Assembly: GCA_902575065.1 (NCBI GenBank)
Contig: CACGPU010000008.1
Location: 1-51,495, forward strand
Source: an uncultured Alphaproteobacteria bacterium
GTDB lineage: Bacteria; Pseudomonadota; Alphaproteobacteria; HIMB59
DNA length: 51,495 bases
Direction of reading: 5' to 3'
Shown: piece after piece, positions 26,868 to 38,022 of the stretch
Layout: the number at the start of each line of letters is the position of its first letter
Numbering within the stretch: position 1 is the first letter of the stretch
Translations under genes and position numbers: made by a program
The notes under the pieces: model-generated
What the model saw: only the letters and a program-made list of their open reading frames with translations
The model's database searches: none
What the model was told of the DNA's origin: nothing

Positions 26868-26870
26868 TGA

Positions 26871-27632
26871 ATGAAAATATGTTTTGTTTCTTTTCCTCTT
26901 GAAAAAAATATTGAAGCTCAAGAGAAACTTATAAAAAAATACGGTAATTACGAGCCTGAAGATGCAGATTTTATTGTAGCACTTGGAGGTGATGGTTTTA
27001 TATTAAAGTCACTTCATAATTATATGAAACTTAACAAGCCAATTTACGGTATGAATTTTGGATCTGTTGGATTCTTGATGAATGATTACAAACTTGATGG
27101 ATTAGAGGAACGACTAAATAACGCTCAATTAACAAAATTAAGACCTTTGGTAATGAAAACTTTAAATCCCACAGGTCAAGAAATTAAAGCTATTGCGATT
27201 AATGAGATCAGTATTCGAAGAGAAAAATATCAAGCTGCAAAAATTCAAATTATGATAGATAACGAAGTAAGAATAGAAGAGCTTGTTTGTGATGGTGTAA
27301 TATTATCAACAGCAGCAGGTAGCACAGGGTATAATTACTCTGCTTCAGGACCAATTATTCCACTTGGAAGCAATGTTGTAGCACTAACTGCTGTAAGTGC
27401 CTATAGTCCCAGACATTGGCGTGGAGGTCTATTAAAAGATAATGCAAAAATTAAAATTATTAATAATAATCCATCTAAAAGACCGATAGTAGTTCATGCT
27501 GATCATATTGAAGCTAAAGATGTTATTTCTGTTGAAATTGAAATGTCCGAGGGTATGGAAATACCTTTATTATTTGATAATGATCATAAAATTGAAGAAC
27601 GTGTTTATAAAGAAATGTTTAAATCCCACTAA
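26871..27632 (+). CDS. nadK: NAD kinase
   Basis: Phosphorylates NAD to NADP in the cytosol. The GGDG motif is at residues 39-42 (VALGGDGFIL), followed by GMNFGSVGFL, the NE motif (AINEISIRR) and the TAAGSTGYN segment that binds the second nucleotide. At 253 residues it is a compact form, as in other alphaproteobacteria. It starts 3 bases after moaA. With the nicotinate phosphoribosyltransferase near the right end it covers two steps of NAD(P) supply. Confidence 0.95.
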   Translation: MKICFVSFPLEKNIEAQEKLIKKYGNYEPEDADFIVALGGDGFILKSLHNYMKLNKPIYGMNFGSVGFLMNDYKLDGLEERLNNAQLTKLRPLVMKTLNPTGQEIKAIAINEISIRREKYQAAKIQIMIDNEVRIEELVCDGVILSTAAGSTGYNYSASGPIIPLGSNVVALTAVSAYSPRHWRGGLLKDNAKIKIINNNPSKRPIVVHADHIEAKDVISVEIEMSEGMEIPLLFDNDHKIEERVYKEMFKSH

Positions 27633-27636
27633 TTAA

Positions 27637-28737
27637 GTGAAATTTCCTAACAACTCAAAAGTCTTCTTAATTTTTTTTTTATTACTTGTTTTTCAAAAAA
27701 ATTCTATTGCTAATGAATGTTTAATAAAAAAAGAGTTGAATATCGGGTTAATCGAAAATAATTACATAGATTATAAATATTACTTATATTATGCACTAGG
27801 TGAGTACTCCTCAATTAATGATGTAGAATTTACAATTAGCGAAGTTAATCAAAATGCAAATGAATTTGATATTATATTTGGAGAATTTAGAGATTTAGCT
27901 AAGTTAAGTTTAAATCAATTTCAAGTACCTAATAAGGTTTTAAATTTTTATAATGACAATGAAGTTGAAGTTATGGGAAATATATTCCCCTTAGATTTAG
28001 ATACATTTATATTATTAAGCCAGGATGATTATGAAAAATTAAATTTTGAGGAATTTTCAGAATTATATAATCCAATAAAATATACACTGGGAATGAGCTT
28101 TAAAACTAAAGAGGATATAATTAATTTAATAATATATCACCTTGAACAACCCTCTATTAATTTAAATAGTTTATCATTTGAGTTAACTGCAGATTTATTT
28201 TCAAAAACATATAAAAATATTAACAAAAATATTGTTAATAATAACTTCCTAGAAGTTTTTAACTCTTATGAAAACTCAGAGAATGTTTATACGTTATTTA
28301 GTGATGGGATTTTACTCAATAAAAATATTGAATTTAGGAGTTTTCAGCTTTTTCCTAAAAGTAAATATATTTGGGATAACGATGATGGAGTTTTTAAAAA
28401 AAGTATAGATAGTAAACCTTTATCTTTTTATGGTTTTAGCGCTTATTTAAACAACTCTCAAGGTTCAGGGTTTTTGTGCTATCTAATTGATGAAGAGGTA
28501 AGGCTAAAGGCCTTTAGAGATTTTAATATTCAGTTAAGTCCGTTATCAATTAATGAAGTAAGAAGTATTGAAGATGATTTACCTGACAATTACAAAAAGA
28601 TTTTAGAAAATAAAAATAAAAATGTACTCAAACCAAATTATTACTTAGAAAATAAAAACTATGATATATTTTCTGGTCTGATTTTTGGTAAATATAAATA
28701 TGATGATATCATAGATAATCAAGACTATTTAAATTGA
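27637..28737 (+). CDS. Orphan secreted protein resembling a solute-binding protein
   Basis: I do not recognise this 366-residue protein. It starts with GTG, 4 bases after nadK. It has a clear signal peptide (FLIFFLLLVFQKNSIA, then NECL). The mature part alternates short strands and helices in the manner of periplasmic solute-binding proteins: ELNIGLIE, EFDIIFGEFRDL, LDLDTFILLSQDDYEKL and SELYNPIKYTLGM are suggestive. The C-terminal part is rich in Asn, Lys and Asp. No ABC or TRAP partner is adjacent. It may be a binding protein for a transporter encoded elsewhere, or a sensor-type relative. Confidence 0.45.
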   Translation: MKFPNNSKVFLIFFLLLVFQKNSIANECLIKKELNIGLIENNYIDYKYYLYYALGEYSSINDVEFTISEVNQNANEFDIIFGEFRDLAKLSLNQFQVPNKVLNFYNDNEVEVMGNIFPLDLDTFILLSQDDYEKLNFEEFSELYNPIKYTLGMSFKTKEDIINLIIYHLEQPSINLNSLSFELTADLFSKTYKNINKNIVNNNFLEVFNSYENSENVYTLFSDGILLNKNIEFRSFQLFPKSKYIWDNDDGVFKKSIDSKPLSFYGFSAYLNNSQGSGFLCYLIDEEVRLKAFRDFNIQLSPLSINEVRSIEDDLPDNYKKILENKNKNVLKPNYYLENKNYDIFSGLIFGKYKYDDIIDNQDYLN

Positions 28738-28792
28738 TAAAAGTATTGAAAAACTTAAGCAATCATCTAAATTCGACTAACAATTTTAACAT

Positions 28793-28880
28793 GGCCTCGT
28801 GCTGGAATTGGTAGACAGTCTGGACTTAAAATCCAGTGGGATTTATTCCCGTGGCGGTTCGAGTCCGCCCGAGGCTACCA
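28793..28880 (+). tRNA. tRNA-Leu (anticodon TAA)
   Basis: Class II tRNA of 88 bases with encoded CCA. The acceptor stem is GGCCTCG with CGAGGCT, giving a G1-U72 wobble at the top. The D loop has AATTGGTAGAC, the anticodon stem is CTGGA/TCCAG around the loop CTTAAAA, and a long variable arm (about TGGGATTTATTCCCG) follows. The anticodon TAA reads UUA, the main leucine codon in this AT-rich genome. A protein gene starts only 11 bases after the CCA. Confidence 0.95.
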
Positions 28881-28891
28881 CTTTTTACTAA

Positions 28892-29209
28892 ATGATCATT
28901 GTCGAAGTAACTTTTAAAATAGACTCCTCTCTAACAGAAGAAGCTTTAAAGGAAAAATTTTTAGAGACAGCTCCAATTTATAAAACCACACCTGGTTTGA
29001 TAAGAAAAAACTATATTTCAGATCTCAAGAATAATATTGCAGGGGGCATATATTGTTTTGATAATATGCCAAACGCAAAAAGATGGTTCGATGATGAAAG
29101 AATCGAATGGATCACAAAAAGGTATTCTAAGCCCAAGTTAAAATTTTATCAGAGTTATGTTGTGGTGGACAATGAGTCTAAAAAAATTATTTCAGACGAC
29201 AATCTGTAA
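28892..29209 (+). CDS. YdhR-like / ABM-superfamily monooxygenase-like protein
   Basis: A 105-residue protein of the dimeric alpha-beta barrel superfamily, close to putative monooxygenases of the YdhR type. The pattern is FLETAPIYKTTPGLIRKNYI, then GGIYCFDNMPNAKRWFDDE and YQSYVVVDN near the end. The substrate is unknown. It starts 11 bases after tRNA-Leu with no visible Shine-Dalgarno sequence, so it is probably transcribed with the tRNA or from a promoter within it. It converges on the end of the rRNA operon. Confidence 0.75.
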   Translation: MIIVEVTFKIDSSLTEEALKEKFLETAPIYKTTPGLIRKNYISDLKNNIAGGIYCFDNMPNAKRWFDDERIEWITKRYSKPKLKFYQSYVVVDNESKKIISDDNL

Positions 29210-29232
29210 ATATGTATTACTGTTGAATAAAT

Positions 29233-29343
29233 AGGCGGCGTCCTACTCTCCCAAGCCTTAAGACTAAGTACCATCGGCGCTGGAGGCCTTCACGACCGAG
29301 TTCGAAATGGGATCGGGTTTTTTCACTCCGCTATGACCGCCAC
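29233..29343 (-). rRNA. rrf: 5S ribosomal RNA
   Basis: The minus strand carries the 5S pattern: TGGCGGTCATAGCGG at the start, CCGATCCCATTTCGAACTCGG in the loop A/B region, and GGAGAGTAGGACGCCGCC at the 3' end, which pairs back with the start. Ends are set by the terminal helix and are good to a few bases. It is the last gene of the rRNA operon. No strong intrinsic terminator follows it. Confidence 0.93.
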
Positions 29344-29367
29344 AAACTTTTTATAACATTGTAGTTA

Positions 29368-29388
29368 AAACTTTTCGCTGTGTATTGT

Positions 29389-29397
<9 letters not shown>
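29368..29397 (-). repeat. 3' strand of the 23S precursor processing stem
   Basis: This stretch just after and into the 3' end of 23S is nearly complementary to 32096-32126, before and into the 5' end of 23S. The AAACTTTTC and CTGTGT blocks and the AATTCAAGC terminal helix all pair. Such stems around 23S are cleaved by RNase III during rRNA maturation. Confidence 0.8.
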
Positions 29398-32095
<2,698 letters not shown>

Positions 32096-32105
<10 letters not shown>

Positions 32106-32126
32106 TTAACACACAGTGAAAAGTTT
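32096..32126 (-). repeat. 5' strand of the 23S precursor processing stem
   Basis: This is the upstream half of the long helix that encloses 23S rRNA in the precursor; its partner is 29368-29397. About 26 of 30 positions can pair, with single mismatches and one bulge. It lies in the tRNA-Ala to 23S spacer and runs into the mature 5' end. Confidence 0.8.
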
Positions 32127-32176
32127 GTTGTTAATAACTTTTTGTAGTTATTTGTTGTTATATTAGTTGTTTAATT

Positions 32177-32204
32177 GACGAATAACTCGTGCAAGTCATT
32201 CGTC
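32177..32204. other. Spacer hairpin between tRNA-Ala and 23S
   Basis: A 28-base inverted repeat, GACGAAT-a-ACT, a six-base centre, and AGT-c-ATTCGTC, gives a stem of 7 plus 3 pairs with one mismatch. It is the only strong hairpin in the 135-base spacer between 23S and tRNA-Ala. It has no T-tract in the reading direction, so it is not a normal terminator. A processing or antitermination role is possible. Confidence 0.6.
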
Positions 32205-32241
32205 TGTGTTATCAGCTTACATATTTACGATTTTAAAAAGT

Positions 32242-32317
32242 TGGTGGAGGATAGCGGGATCGAACCGCTGACCTCCTGAATGCAAATCAGGCGCTCTCCC
32301 AGCTGAGCTAATCCCCC
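32242..32317 (-). tRNA. tRNA-Ala (anticodon TGC)
   Basis: Seventy-six bases with encoded CCA in the 16S-23S spacer. The acceptor stem GGGGGAT/ATCCTCC includes the G3-U70 wobble pair that AlaRS requires. The anticodon loop reads TTTGCAT with TGC. It lies on the 23S side of tRNA-Ile, the standard proteobacterial order. alaS is in the same window. Confidence 0.97.
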
Positions 32318-32325
32318 AACATTGT

Positions 32326-32402
32326 TGGTGGGCGAGGGAGGACTTGAACCTCCGACCTCACGCTTATCAAGCGCGCGCTCTAACCAACTGAGCTACACGC
32401 CC
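32326..32402 (-). tRNA. tRNA-Ile (anticodon GAT)
   Basis: Seventy-seven bases with encoded CCA, in the 16S-23S spacer. The anticodon stem and loop read GCTTGATAAGC with GAT. The acceptor stem is GGGCGTG against CTCGCCC, so pair 6-67 is a U-U mismatch while the other six pairs are Watson-Crick. The D and T arms are normal, so I treat it as a working tRNA. Confidence 0.95.
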
Positions 32403-32408
32403 AATCAA

Positions 32409-32439
32409 TGCTCTTTATCAACACATGTTGAAAAAAGCA
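32409..32439 (-). promoter_or_regulatory. Spacer boxA-like element within a hairpin
   Basis: Reading on the rRNA strand, TGCTTTTTTCAACA resembles the boxA antitermination element (TGCTCTTTAACA). It is followed after two bases by TGTTGATAAAGAGCA, nearly its reverse complement. The pair would form a 14-base-pair hairpin with one or two mismatches, between 16S and tRNA-Ile, where spacer boxA elements often lie. Whether the element acts as boxA or as a hairpin is unknown. Confidence 0.5.
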
Positions 32440-32444
32440 AAACA

Positions 32445-32456
32445 AATAGACGGTGG
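32445..32456 (-). repeat. 3' strand of the 16S precursor processing stem
   Basis: On the rRNA strand this reads CCACCGTCTATT, the perfect 12-base complement of the leader segment at 34105-34116. The two segments bracket 16S and would close it into a loop in the precursor, the usual RNase III substrate. It lies about 45 bases after the mature 3' end. Confidence 0.8.
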
Positions 32457-32495
32457 TTACTTTGAACGTACACTTAGTTCAAAGTTTTTTTTCCT

Positions 32496-33993
<1,498 letters not shown>

Positions 33994-34104
33994 AATTACC
34001 TACTCATAAAAAACAAAGTTTTAAATTGACGTAGGTTAGACGCCAAAATAACGAGCTGTCATTTTTCTCAAATGAAAGCTTGATCGAAATTTGACGTTAT
34101 AAAC

Positions 34105-34116
34105 CCACCGTCTATT
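34105..34116 (-). repeat. 5' strand of the 16S precursor processing stem
   Basis: On the rRNA strand this reads AATAGACGGTGG in the leader, about 110 bases before mature 16S. It is perfectly complementary to 32445-32456 beyond the 3' end of 16S. The match spans 1.6 kb and would be improbable by chance at this placement. Confidence 0.8.
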
Positions 34117-34136
34117 CATTTCATATTTACAAAAAA

Positions 34137-34145
34137 TAAAGAGCA
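34137..34145 (-). promoter_or_regulatory. boxA antitermination element in the rRNA leader
   Basis: On the minus strand the leader reads TGCTCTTTA, the core of boxA, about 145 bases before 16S and just upstream of the processing stem. In bacteria boxA loads NusB-NusE (S10) on RNA polymerase, which prevents premature termination in rRNA operons. The position and exact core make this a good candidate. Confidence 0.7.
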
Positions 34146-34198
34146 AGAATCACTAATGCACAATAAATGGCCTAGTGAATCGAATAAAAAGTAGAATA

Positions 34199-34226
34199 TA
34201 TCTACACTTTATGGGGACATTGTCAA
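34199..34226 (-). promoter_or_regulatory. Likely rRNA operon promoter
   Basis: The minus strand has a consensus -35, TTGACA (34226-34221), then a 16-base spacer and TAGATA (34204-34199) as a poor -10. The neighbouring TATATT is a better -10 but leaves a 20-base spacer. An A/T-rich run lies just upstream, like an UP element. It is the only consensus -35 I found in the leader, and boxA lies about 55 bases downstream. The -10 assignment is uncertain. Confidence 0.55.
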
Positions 34227-34286
34227 ATGCATTTCATTAAAAAAAATAAAAAAAAACTATTGAAAAGAAAGCTTTTTTTAGGAAGT

Positions 34287-34363
<77 letters not shown>

Positions 34364-34414
34364 ATCAGAAAACGAAAGATATGTCAAAATATCAACAATT
34401 ACAATGATTATTCT

Positions 34415-34491
34415 TGGTAGCGGAGGAGGGATTTGAACCCCCGACACATGGATTATGATTCCACCGCTCTAACCAACTGAGCTACTCCGCC
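34415..34491 (-). tRNA. Elongator tRNA-Met (anticodon CAT)
   Basis: Seventy-seven bases with encoded CCA. The arm GTGGA-ATCATAA-TCCAC carries CAT. The body is close to alphaproteobacterial elongator tRNA-Met (GGCGGAGTAGCTCAGTTGG at the start). The acceptor stem has a G1-U72 wobble and is otherwise paired, unlike the initiator next to it. A tRNA-Ile2 with a lysidine anticodon is less likely because of the body sequence. A TATAAT box lies about 20 bases upstream. Confidence 0.9.
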
Positions 34492-34511
34492 ATAAAGAAA
34501 TATTGTTTTAT

Positions 34512-34517
34512 ATTATA
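34512..34517 (-). promoter_or_regulatory. Possible -10 box for the tRNA-Met pair
   Basis: A perfect TATAAT on the minus strand lies 20 bases before elongator tRNA-Met. It would serve this tRNA and perhaps the initiator tRNA, which follows after 51 bases. No convincing -35 is visible, and AT-rich DNA makes chance TATAAT matches common. Confidence 0.35.
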
Positions 34518-34528
34518 TTAGCCTAATC

Positions 34529-35272
34529 TTAAATGATTTTGTTTATTTCTCTTAATATGAATTTTTTTGCATTACTAACACCAAGTTTATTCACTTGAGA
34601 GTTTATAACAATCTCTACACCCTTCGGTTTTCCATCAAAAATTGGATAGCTACCTATAGAAATATTTTTATATTTTCTCTCAGCTTGAACAAGTATATGG
34701 GCTATTTTACTCTCAAAAAGTTTTGTAGATATTGTGGTTGAATAAAATTTATTTTTAATTTTTATCATTTTTTTAAATTCTTTCATCATCGCTTGTACTA
34801 TTAAGGGTATGCCAGCAAAAACATAAATATTTTCAATTTTAAAACCTGGTGCTCCGCTAACTTTATTTAAAATTAACTTAGAGCCTTCCGGCATATACGC
34901 CATTTTCATTCTAGCATCAGTTAATGCAGATTTAATTTTCCTGTAATATTTTTTTAATTCTTTATATGCGCCATTATGTAATTTGTATTTTTTTCTAACT
35001 GCCAAACTAATTGACTCAGATGTAATGTCATCGTGAGTTGGACCTATACCACCAGTAGTGATAATAAAATCATATTGATTTTTTAATTTCCTTATTTGAG
35101 AAATAATTATTTTTTTTTGGTCAGGAATTACAACCACTAACTGCAGAGATATACCACAAATGAACAACTCTTTAGCTATATGATTTATATTTTTATCTTG
35201 TGTCCTACCTGATAATATCTCATTGCCAATGATCACAAGACAAGCTGAATTAATTTTTTTAGTAGTTACCAT
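34529..35272 (-). CDS. CinA-type protein, molybdopterin-binding-like domain only
   Basis: A 247-residue protein matching the N-terminal (COG1058, MoCF-like) domain of CinA. The family start ACLVIIGNEILSGRTQDKN and the signature TTGGIGPTHDD are both clear, and FAGIPLIVQAM sits near the end of the domain. The C-terminal NMN-deamidase domain of full CinA is absent, which is common in alphaproteobacteria. Possible roles are ADP-ribose or nucleotide hydrolysis; molybdopterin binding is less likely to be its main job. Its ATG is two bases from the divergent sfsA ATG. Confidence 0.85.
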   Translation of the reverse strand: MVTTKKINSACLVIIGNEILSGRTQDKNINHIAKELFICGISLQLVVVIPDQKKIIISQIRKLKNQYDFIITTGGIGPTHDDITSESISLAVRKKYKLHNGAYKELKKYYRKIKSALTDARMKMAYMPEGSKLILNKVSGAPGFKIENIYVFAGIPLIVQAMMKEFKKMIKIKNKFYSTTISTKLFESKIAHILVQAERKYKNISIGSYPIFDGKPKGVEIVINSQVNKLGVSNAKKFILREINKII

Positions 35273-35274
35273 AA

Positions 35275-35970
35275 ATGAAGTATAAAGAGGAAATCTTAGA
35301 GGGTTTTTTTATAAAACGCTATAAGCGATTTTTTGTCGATTTAAAGATTGATAATGTAGTTGTCACAGCTTACTGCCCAAATACAGGGTCACTTTTAGGT
35401 TTATTGAAAGAGGGTTCTAAAGTATTAGTTGCAAAAGTTGAAAACCCAAATGCAAAATTAAAATATAGATTGGAGGCAATTAAAGACCTCAAAACTTTTG
35501 TAGGTGTAAACACATCTCTACCAAATGACATAATTTTCAATGCTATGAGGGGAAGAAAAATCTTGCAGGAAATTAAAGGTGATTTAAAAAAAGAGGTAAA
35601 ATATGGAAAAAATTCTAGAATTGATATCTTTGCTAGCCACCCTAATGGAGATACTTACATTGAAGTCAAATCAGTTACTTTATCAAGGAAAAAGAATTTA
35701 GCAGAGTTTCCAGATGCAGTTACTTCAAGGGGATCTAAACACCTAATTGAGTTAAGTAATATGTCCAAAAAAGGAAGTAAATGTTTTTTAATATATCTAA
35801 TTCAACGAAATGATGTAGATAGATTTTCTATAGCTAAAGATTTGGATAATGAGTATTATGAAAACTCTCTAATAGCAAAAAAAAGTGGCGTACAATTTAG
35901 AGCTTTTAAATGTAACGTATCATATAAAGGTATAAATATTACTGGTGAGATAAATATTGATGAAAATTAA
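35275..35970 (+). CDS. sfsA: SfsA family DNA/RNA-binding nuclease-like protein
   Basis: SfsA was named for sugar fermentation stimulation. It has an OB-fold-like N-terminal part and a PD-(D/E)XK nuclease-like core. The AYCPNTGSL motif near residue 37, the RIDIFASHPNGDTYIEVKSVTL core and the FPDAVTSRGSKHL block identify it. At 231 residues it is normal. It is the first gene of a nine-gene run without gaps. The 5' end lies only two bases from cinA's start, so its promoter must be within cinA. Confidence 0.93.
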   Translation: MKYKEEILEGFFIKRYKRFFVDLKIDNVVVTAYCPNTGSLLGLLKEGSKVLVAKVENPNAKLKYRLEAIKDLKTFVGVNTSLPNDIIFNAMRGRKILQEIKGDLKKEVKYGKNSRIDIFASHPNGDTYIEVKSVTLSRKKNLAEFPDAVTSRGSKHLIELSNMSKKGSKCFLIYLIQRNDVDRFSIAKDLDNEYYENSLIAKKSGVQFRAFKCNVSYKGINITGEINIDEN

Positions 35971-36736
35971 ATCATACAAAAGTTATGAAGTAGAACCTTG
36001 TAGAGAGGCAAGTAAAATTACTGCAACTATTTTAGACGAACTAAATAATATTATAAAAGAAGATGTCTCAACATCTGAGATTGATGATTATTGTTTAACA
36101 AGAATTCAAGAGCTAGGAGGCACACCTGCACCGTTGTTTTACAGAGGTTTTCCAAAGTCTACATGTACCTCATTAAATCATGTTATTTGTCATGGGATTC
36201 CAAACCATAATCGAAACCTTCAAAATGGGGATATTTTAAATGTAGATGTAACAACAATAATTGATGGTTGGCATGGGGACTCATCAAGGATGTTTAAAGT
36301 AGGAGACATTTCAATTAAAGCAAGTAATCTATGCAAGGTTACCCACGATTGTTTGATAGAGAGTATTGGCGAGATAAAAGTTGGTGAGCCTATCAGTAGA
36401 ATAGGAAAAAAAATTGAGAATATAGCAACTTCAAACAACTTTAGTGTTGTTAGAGATTTTTGTGGACATGGAGTTGGATTAAAGTTTCACGAGAATCCTA
36501 GTATTTTACACTATTACGATAGTGAGTATGATAAGGTAAAATTTGTAGACGGAATGATTTTTACAATTGAACCCATGATCAATGTTGGTAAATATCAATC
36601 TAAAATACTTAACGATGGTTGGACTGCAGTGACTAAAGATAAAACACTTAGCGCTCAGTACGAACATACGATATACATTAATGGTGATATTATTGAGATT
36701 CTAACAGAGTCCCCAAGTAAGGCTTTTTATAATTGA
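35960..36736 (+). CDS. map: Methionine aminopeptidase
   Basis: Removes N-terminal methionine from new proteins. The five metal ligands of type I enzymes are visible: Asp in NVDVTTIIDG, Asp in WHGDSSRMF, His in CGHGVGLKFH, Glu in FTIEPM and Glu in AQYEHTI. The CHGIPN segment carries the substrate-binding histidine. I chose the ATG at 35960; a TTG one codon earlier is possible. It overlaps sfsA by 11 bases, and its stop overlaps purB by 4. Confidence 0.96.
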   Translation: MKIKSYKSYEVEPCREASKITATILDELNNIIKEDVSTSEIDDYCLTRIQELGGTPAPLFYRGFPKSTCTSLNHVICHGIPNHNRNLQNGDILNVDVTTIIDGWHGDSSRMFKVGDISIKASNLCKVTHDCLIESIGEIKVGEPISRIGKKIENIATSNNFSVVRDFCGHGVGLKFHENPSILHYYDSEYDKVKFVDGMIFTIEPMINVGKYQSKILNDGWTAVTKDKTLSAQYEHTIYINGDIIEILTESPSKAFYN

Positions 36737-38022
36737 TACCAAGATACTCTAGAAAAATTCTTAAAGAAATCTGGGAAGATAGTAATAAATTTCAAATATG
36801 GCTTGACCTTGAAATTCTCGCTTGTGAGGCAATGGAAAAATTGGGTCAGATACCTAAAGGGACCACAAATAAAATCAAAAAAAAAGCAAAGTTTAAGGTA
36901 AAAGAAATAGAAAAAATTGAAGAAAAAACAAAGCACGATGTAATTGCTTTTTTAACTAATGTAGCAAAGTATGTAGGACCCGAGTCTAGGTATATTCATA
37001 AGGGACTAACTTCTAGTGATATTTTAGATACTTCTTTCTCCATACAACTTAACCAATCAAGCAATATAATTCTTGAAGGTTTAAAAACTTTGAGTAAATC
37101 TCTTTTAAATATTGCAAAAAAACATAAGTACACATTATGTATCGGTAGAAGTCATGGTATTCACGCCGAAACGACTACTTTTGGATTAAAAATATTAGGA
37201 TATCTAGCCGAAAACAAAAGAAACGTAGATCGTCTTAAAAATTCGATAAAACAAATACAAACAATTCAAATGTCTGGTCCTGTAGGGACATATTCAAATA
37301 TTGACACAAGGGTAGAGCAAATGATTGCTAAAAAATTAAAATTTTCAATCGAACCTGTCTCCACGCAGATAATTCCAAGAGACAGGCATGCGGACCTTTT
37401 CTGCTCTTTTGCTATTATTGCAAGCTCCATAGAACGTCTATCAACTGAAATTAGACACTTACAAAGAACAGAAGTCTTAGAAGTTGAAGAAGGTTTTGGA
37501 AAAGGCCAAAAGGGTAGTTCAGCAATGCCTCATAAAAAAAATCCAATTTTATCAGAAAATTTAACAGGACTAGCAAGAGTGATTAGATCATTAACCATTC
37601 CTGCTTTGGAGAATATAACTTCATGGCATGAAAGAGATATAAGTCACTCCAGTGTTGAGAGAATAAACGCTCCCAATGCCACCATAACGCTCGACTTTGC
37701 AGTTCAAAGAATGATCAACGTTTTAAATAATTTAAATATAAATAAAAAAAATATGATGAAAAATTTAAATCTTTTAAAAGGTCTACCCTATTCACAAAAT
37801 GTCTTGATTTTTCTTATTGAAAATAAAGTTTTAAGAGAAGATGCCTATAAGATTGTTCAAGATTGTGCTTTGAAAACTTGGGAAGGTAATATGTCTTTTA
37901 AAGATAATCTTTTAAGTCATCCTCGTTTAGCCAAATTAAAAATATCAAGTAAAGTTAATAATATCTTCAATAATAAAAATCTTTTTAAAAATGTTGATAA
38001 AATATTTAAAAGGATTAATTAA
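36733..38022 (+). CDS. purB: Adenylosuccinate lyase
   Basis: Acts twice in purine synthesis, releasing fumarate from SAICAR and from adenylosuccinate. The lyase signature GSSAMPHKKNPI is intact, as are TSSDILDTSF and RSHGIHAETTTFG, which hold catalytic residues. The start is a TTG inside the map stop (TTGA), giving the normal IPRYSRKILKEIW opening. At 429 residues it is standard for the short bacterial type. The purC ATG overlaps its stop by one base, so SAICAR formation and use are encoded side by side. Confidence 0.96.
   Translation: MIPRYSRKILKEIWEDSNKFQIWLDLEILACEAMEKLGQIPKGTTNKIKKKAKFKVKEIEKIEEKTKHDVIAFLTNVAKYVGPESRYIHKGLTSSDILDTSFSIQLNQSSNIILEGLKTLSKSLLNIAKKHKYTLCIGRSHGIHAETTTFGLKILGYLAENKRNVDRLKNSIKQIQTIQMSGPVGTYSNIDTRVEQMIAKKLKFSIEPVSTQIIPRDRHADLFCSFAIIASSIERLSTEIRHLQRTEVLEVEEGFGKGQKGSSAMPHKKNPILSENLTGLARVIRSLTIPALENITSWHERDISHSSVERINAPNATITLDFAVQRMINVLNNLNINKKNMMKNLNLLKGLPYSQNVLIFLIENKVLREDAYKIVQDCALKTWEGNMSFKDNLLSHPRLAKLKISSKVNNIFNNKNLFKNVDKIFKRIN

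Noticed and set aside
28740-28792. Promoter for tRNA-Leu
   Set aside because: A TTGAAA is present, but no -10 box lies at a suitable distance.
28793-28880. tRNA-Leu as an integration site
   Set aside because: No integrase, repeated tRNA end or foreign-looking genes follow it.
29180-29206. Hairpin with a T run as terminator of the rRNA operon
   Set aside because: The stem is only four base pairs (CAGA/TCTG) with a six-base loop, too weak to call in AT-rich DNA.
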